Shown in pieces: positions 61,978 through 64,000 of a stretch of DNA of 64,000 nucleotides (within the stretch, counting starts at the first letter, position 1; every line of letters starts with the position of its first letter). The DNA lies in the NCBI GenBank assembly GCA_038206765.1, contig JBBRAM010000001.1:124001-188000 (forward strand). Reading direction: 5' to 3'. Source of the stretch: UKL13-2 sp038206765 (GTDB lineage Bacteria; Pseudomonadota; Gammaproteobacteria; Burkholderiales; Usitatibacteraceae). The notes under the pieces are model-generated. The model worked only from the letters and a program-made list of their open reading frames with translations, was not told the origin of the DNA and searched no databases. Made by a program: the position numbers and the translations under genes.

Positions 61978-62964
61978 TTATTTAAAAACGCGTTTTTGAA
62001 CCGTGATTATTTTGTAGTTGCCATTTTGAAGGCCGTTTACAATTTGGTTGTGAAATAGCACCATGCGTGCGTATTCTTCCGGTGGCAGCCCAATTTGCTG
62101 CGTAAGCTGATACGCGTCAAGGTTGCATTTCCCTTCGGTACAAAATTCCAACATTGCTTTGGAACTGGCACTACAGTCCATTCCAAATTGGCAAGCGACC
62201 AACCCAGCAGCGGCCATAAATGCCCGAGCATCTTGCGGCATAAGCTCGACGCCATCGATAAAATTGCTGTAGGCTGGGTAGTTTAGCGTCGCCGCCGCAA
62301 CTTGTTGAAGGGCATTTTGTAATGCGTACGAGTTCCCAGATTTGACTGCATCGCCAACGATATCGGGCACCTTTGAAAGGTCGCCGTTAGCCTCATAGCT
62401 GGCTCTTAATTCTCGTTTAGCTTTAAAGACAGGATCAAAAGCCTTTGTCGATTCAGGAATCAAGCTCGCTAAATCACCATAGCTGATGGGCGAAGTATCG
62501 AAACCCAAACACGGTTCATGGATTTTTCGGATCGCCGCTATTCGCTCATCACGATTTGGTGCATCCATAGAAATGAGTGCAATTTTCTTTTGAATAGTAG
62601 CCGCGTTTGTACTATTTTTTGATACATTCAGCATGCATTCGCTACGCACTAATTCGGCAAGATACGCTCCGCCAGCTTCCGGCTGGAGTCGGGCCTCATC
62701 AAAAAATTGGCGTTTATCTTTTGTGATGACGTAAAACCGAGCTAATTTTTGCGATGGTGTTTCAGCGGCGGATTTCGGCAGCGCTACAAATTTAGTGGCG
62801 TTACTTGGTATCTGCGATTCGCTGATTGCTGTGGGCGTTAATTTTTCGTTTGTTATCGATGTCACCGGTTTTTTATCAACGGCCGGATTTGCCATCCAGT
62901 AGTAGCCGACGATAGCCAACACTGGAACCGCCAAAACTATTGCATATTTTTTTAAGGGACTCAT
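61978..62964 (-). CDS. hypothetical membrane-anchored protein
   Basis: A 328-residue protein with one N-terminal membrane segment (about 7-24, AIVLAVPVLAIVGYYWMA) and a large periplasmic helical part with several cysteines. The C-terminal third contains ACQFGMDC and FCTEGKCNLDAY, an unusual paired-cysteine pattern also present in the frameshifted neighbour at 60832-61803. I do not recognise a named family. It is second of three minus-strand genes that may form one operon beginning at 63565. Confidence 0.6.
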   Translation of the reverse strand: MSPLKKYAIVLAVPVLAIVGYYWMANPAVDKKPVTSITNEKLTPTAISESQIPSNATKFVALPKSAAETPSQKLARFYVITKDKRQFFDEARLQPEAGGAYLAELVRSECMLNVSKNSTNAATIQKKIALISMDAPNRDERIAAIRKIHEPCLGFDTSPISYGDLASLIPESTKAFDPVFKAKRELRASYEANGDLSKVPDIVGDAVKSGNSYALQNALQQVAAATLNYPAYSNFIDGVELMPQDARAFMAAAGLVACQFGMDCSASSKAMLEFCTEGKCNLDAYQLTQQIGLPPEEYARMVLFHNQIVNGLQNGNYKIITVQKRVFK

Positions 62965-63049
62965 TTTTTCTCGGGTTTTATAACCAACTTTTCGGCAGTG
63001 GGACGTAAATTAGTCCGCACTGCCGTTTCAAAGATTGCAACTTGCCGGA

Positions 63050-63565
63050 TTAGCGAACGCAAGATTTCGCGATTCCCGTACCTTTGACAAGAGTGCCCGG
63101 TATCGGAGTTACCTGCGCGGATGTTCCTACAAATTGATACAGTTCAATGCCGCCGTCAGCAAACGTAATTAAAACTTGCGCTTGGAAAGGGCGCCCCTGC
63201 CCGCCCAAGCCTTGATACTTGTTTTGAATAACGTAATTTGCTGCATCAGTACGTTTGGCATCATCATCAAATGATGTAGTTTCTCCTAAATTGTCGCCTG
63301 CCCCGCAAGCCTTATCAACATTCATCTTATCGGGACCGAAAAAAAAGTTAACGATTGAATTCCACAGTGATTGCCAAAATCCAATTGTTTGGGCTCCGCT
63401 TGACGTATCCAGGACATCCCCCAACGTTGAAGCGGTGACTACGATTTCATCCAATCTTTGCGGTGTCGGCGGCGGCGTCGGTGTCGGTGGCGGCGTCTGC
63501 GCAAAAGCCAATTGGGTAAAAATTAAGAAAAATACAGCCGTAAGCGTTCGCGTGACGGTGTTCAT
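63050..63565 (-). CDS. small exported protein with TonB-box-like sequence
   Basis: A 171-residue protein with a signal peptide ending at FAQTPP (about residue 23), a Pro/Thr-rich stretch (TPPPTPTPPPTPQ) and then RLDEIVVTASTLGDVL, which matches the TonB-box region of TonB-dependent receptors. No plug or barrel follows. The remaining 110 residues hold an aromatic amphipathic segment (GFWQSLWNSIVNFFFG), and a beta-rich domain with two cysteines (DKACGAGDN, AKSCVR). The function is unknown. A clear ribosome site (AGGGATG) precedes the ATG. Confidence 0.65.
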   Translation of the reverse strand: MNTVTRTLTAVFFLIFTQLAFAQTPPPTPTPPPTPQRLDEIVVTASTLGDVLDTSSGAQTIGFWQSLWNSIVNFFFGPDKMNVDKACGAGDNLGETTSFDDDAKRTDAANYVIQNKYQGLGGQGRPFQAQVLITFADGGIELYQFVGTSAQVTPIPGTLVKGTGIAKSCVR

Positions 63566-63652
63566 TGAACATCCCTTTGGTTAATTTTTGCAAACTAATA
63601 AAATATATTGCTGCAAATCATCGTAACCAATTTAGGGGGCGAGTCAAGTTTT

Positions 63653-63682
63653 ATTTAAATGAAATAATTAATTCATTTAAAT
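63653..63682. promoter_or_regulatory. AT-rich inverted repeat upstream of the exported protein gene
   Basis: ATTTAAATGAA pairs with TTCATTTAAAT across eight bases, a perfect 11-base inverted repeat about 90 bases before the ATG at 63565. It is suitable as an operator or a stable AT-rich promoter element. Confidence 0.45.
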
Positions 63683-63834
63683 TGTCGGGGAACCAGTTGT
63701 AAGCTTCATTTTTTATACTACAACAAAGCGCCTTGGTTCCAGTGAGCGTAGTCTTGACGAGCAAAGCGGCTCCTGCGAGTCCTTCGTATTAAGAGCGCGA
63801 TTCTGTCGAAGCTTGACTGCCGGTGGCCGATTTA

Positions 63835-64000
63835 CTAAGCGCGGAGTGTAAATGCAAAGCCGTTTGTACCTCGGCTGAGGGGAATTTTGTTCAACGCTAA
63901 AGACGCCCGGCAAGATTCCGCTCGTCGTTGCGCTGCGTGCGTAACAAACGGATTGCGACAGGACGCCACCGCCGAAAGCTGCCCGCCATCGAACACCCCG
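63835..64000 (-). other. C-terminal part of a possible frame entering from the right edge
   Basis: The minus strand is open from the window edge to a TAG at 63835-63837 (about 54 codons, reading GGQLSAVASCRNPFVTHAAQ and LSRGTNGFAFTLRA). The sequence looks like the repeat-derived frames often annotated as hypothetical, so it may not be a real gene. Confidence 0.25.

Larger units (their letters stand above)
63566..64000. other. non-coding or uncertain right edge
   Basis: This stretch holds an AT-rich palindrome (63653-63682) upstream of the 63050-63565 gene. Further right, a minus-strand frame open to the edge (stop 63835-63837) is noted separately. No gene can be defined with confidence. Confidence 0.5.

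Noticed and set aside
63713..63913. A minus-strand frame of 66 codons at the right edge
   Set aside because: No ribosome site, unusual composition, and overlap with another open frame; coding is not supported.

Overview
The window looks like chromosomal DNA of a betaproteobacterium, most likely Burkholderiales-like. This is an inference from gene content and order: gltX next to tRNA-Glu, dcd/apbC/metG together, pssA close to leuA, a sulfate-assimilation operon containing a DUF934 gene and an APS-type CysH, plus rdgC and a DUF3422 gene. Base composition is moderate and even. I see no transposase, phage gene, CRISPR array or rRNA.

Layout. 1-4.5 kb: an IlvD/Edd dehydratase cut by the left edge and a TonB-dependent receptor, both on the minus strand; the receptor has a near-consensus promoter far upstream. 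4.6-11.8 kb: a TetR repressor divergent from a complete RND efflux operon (adaptor, HAE1 pump, outer-membrane factor), with an operator palindrome lying over the likely pump promoter. 11.9-13.6 kb: a VOC protein, a membrane protein and an orphan ORF without a start codon. 13.7-21.3 kb: translation and housekeeping genes (tRNA-Glu, tRNA-Ala, gltX, dcd, apbC, metG, an ArfB-like rescue factor, acylphosphatase). 21.6-24.5 kb: an M61 peptidase and a small lipoprotein. 24.7-29.5 kb: phenylalanine/tyrosine catabolism (hppD-hmgA-fahA-phhA), leading from phenylalanine through tyrosine and homogentisate to fumarate and acetoacetate; the aminotransferase and maleylacetoacetate isomerase steps are not in the window. 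29.5-37.8 kb: a CysB-like regulator divergent from tauE-cysI-DUF934-cysH-cysD-cysN-cobA, a nearly complete route from sulfate to sulfide plus siroheme supply. 37.8-45.4 kb: proteases, rdgC, a hydrolase, small orphan genes and an exported phosphatase. 45.5-50.3 kb: pssA, leuA with a leucine-rich leader ORF, and a DUF3422 protein. 50.5-60.7 kb: a second TonB-dependent receptor, an exported cyclophilin, a polysaccharide deacetylase, TPR proteins, an AraC/CMD pair, an SGNH lipoprotein and a FabH-like synthase. 60.8-64 kb: a minus-strand cluster of unrecognised exported or membrane-anchored proteins, one of them frameshifted and one carrying a TonB-box-like sequence although it is not a receptor.

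Most unusual features: two intergenic hairpins with the same CAAACC loop and wobble-compensated stems, just after cysD and leuA; short tandem arrays whose period is a multiple of three, in coding and non-coding DNA (a nine-unit array lies inside cysH); the leucine-rich leader ahead of leuA; and the TonB-box-bearing small exported protein with its decayed neighbour at the right edge. No complete new defence or mobile system could be demonstrated.
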